Shown piece by piece: positions 7,247-7,448 of a stretch of 7,448 bases of DNA (within the stretch, counting starts at the first letter, position 1; every line of letters starts with the position of its first letter). The stretch is from Candidatus Kapaibacterium sp. (lineage in GTDB: Bacteria; Bacteroidota; Ignavibacteria; Kapaibacteriales; UBA2268), in the NCBI GenBank assembly GCA_027858275.1, contig JAQIDA010000036.1, positions 1 through 7,448 of the forward strand. Reading direction: 5' to 3'. Under the pieces are notes generated by a model, which was not told where the DNA came from, made no database searches, and saw nothing but the letters and a program-made list of their open reading frames with translations. The translations under genes and the position numbers were made by a program.

Positions 7247-7448
7247 ATGATAGTCATTATTATTCTAGTACTCATTTTTCTTAGCCCTCCGGGATTTTTT
7301 AAGACTCACTATGACTGTAATTCCCATTCAGTTATTAGATGCGAAGAAGTCATTATTGATTGCAAAACGGATTATTTTTTTTTGAAGAATCCAATAATAC
7401 TGAATTAACTGGGATTGTCGGTTATGGTGAAGTCAATAACAAGTCAAA
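7247..7448 (+). CDS. Possible start of a secreted/membrane protein, frame broken at a T run (3' partial)
   Basis: From the ATG at 7247 the frame starts with a strongly hydrophobic stretch (MIVIIILVLIFLSPPGFF), then a polar segment with three cysteines (YDCN, IRCEE, IDCK), and stops at 7406-7408. The break falls just after nine T (7375-7383). One base added there would let the protein continue as FEESNNTELTGIVGYG to the window edge with no stop. This suggests a real gene with a homopolymer frame error or a switchable tract. The same frame is open back to 7049, long for AT-rich sequence, so the start may be earlier. The ATG at 7247 has no clear ribosome-binding site, while AAAAGGAG at 7166-7173 precedes an in-frame ATA. 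No family was recognised. Non-coding sequence is also possible. Confidence 0.35.

Overview
The window most resembles a member of the Bacteroidota/Chlorobiota-type lineages (Bacteroidetes, Ignavibacteria, Kapabacteria and relatives). Three things point there. The left-edge protein ends in a type IX secretion (T9SS) C-terminal sorting domain. A TAnnTTTG-type promoter element lies upstream of the protease operon. The lipoprotein has an acidic run directly after its lipobox cysteine, like the surface-export signals of Bacteroidota lipoproteins. Base composition is moderate to low in GC and uneven. A species cannot be named from the sequence alone.

Layout. (1) 1-2474, plus strand: the 3' part of a large secreted protein with Asp-box beta-propeller-like repeats, then an ASH/choice-of-anchor-D-like Ig domain and a T9SS sorting domain. 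The frame is open to the left edge, so the N-terminus is missing. (2) 2475-2557: a short convergent intergenic gap with a perfect 20-bp palindrome and a small hairpin. (3) 2558-6075, minus strand: a two-gene operon encoding two paralogous TldD/PmbA-family proteins. The first gene (4387-6075) has the intact HExxxH metalloprotease motif and the C-terminal cysteine. The second (2558-4333) has lost the catalytic residues, as TldE/PmbA subunits do. Both carry signal peptides, unlike the cytoplasmic E. coli TldD/TldE. (4) 6076-6435: no gene; the operon leader and a cluster of 9-nt-period repeats folded into two long imperfect hairpins. (5) 6436-6885, minus strand: a small lipoprotein of unknown function. 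(6) 6886-7246: an AT-rich non-coding stretch with one clean hairpin. (7) 7247-7448, plus strand: the possible start of a secreted or membrane protein, interrupted by a reading-frame change at a run of nine T.

The most coherent unit is the TldD-like/TldE-like pair, read as an extracytoplasmic heteromeric metallopeptidase built from one catalytic and one structural paralogue. Known TldD/E enzymes act on unfolded or modified peptides. The substrate here is unknown, and nothing in the window identifies one. The lipoprotein and the T9SS protein are also envelope or secreted proteins, but a functional link to the peptidase is not shown. The most unusual non-coding signal is the paired 9-nt-period hairpin cluster between the lipoprotein stop codon and the operon promoter.
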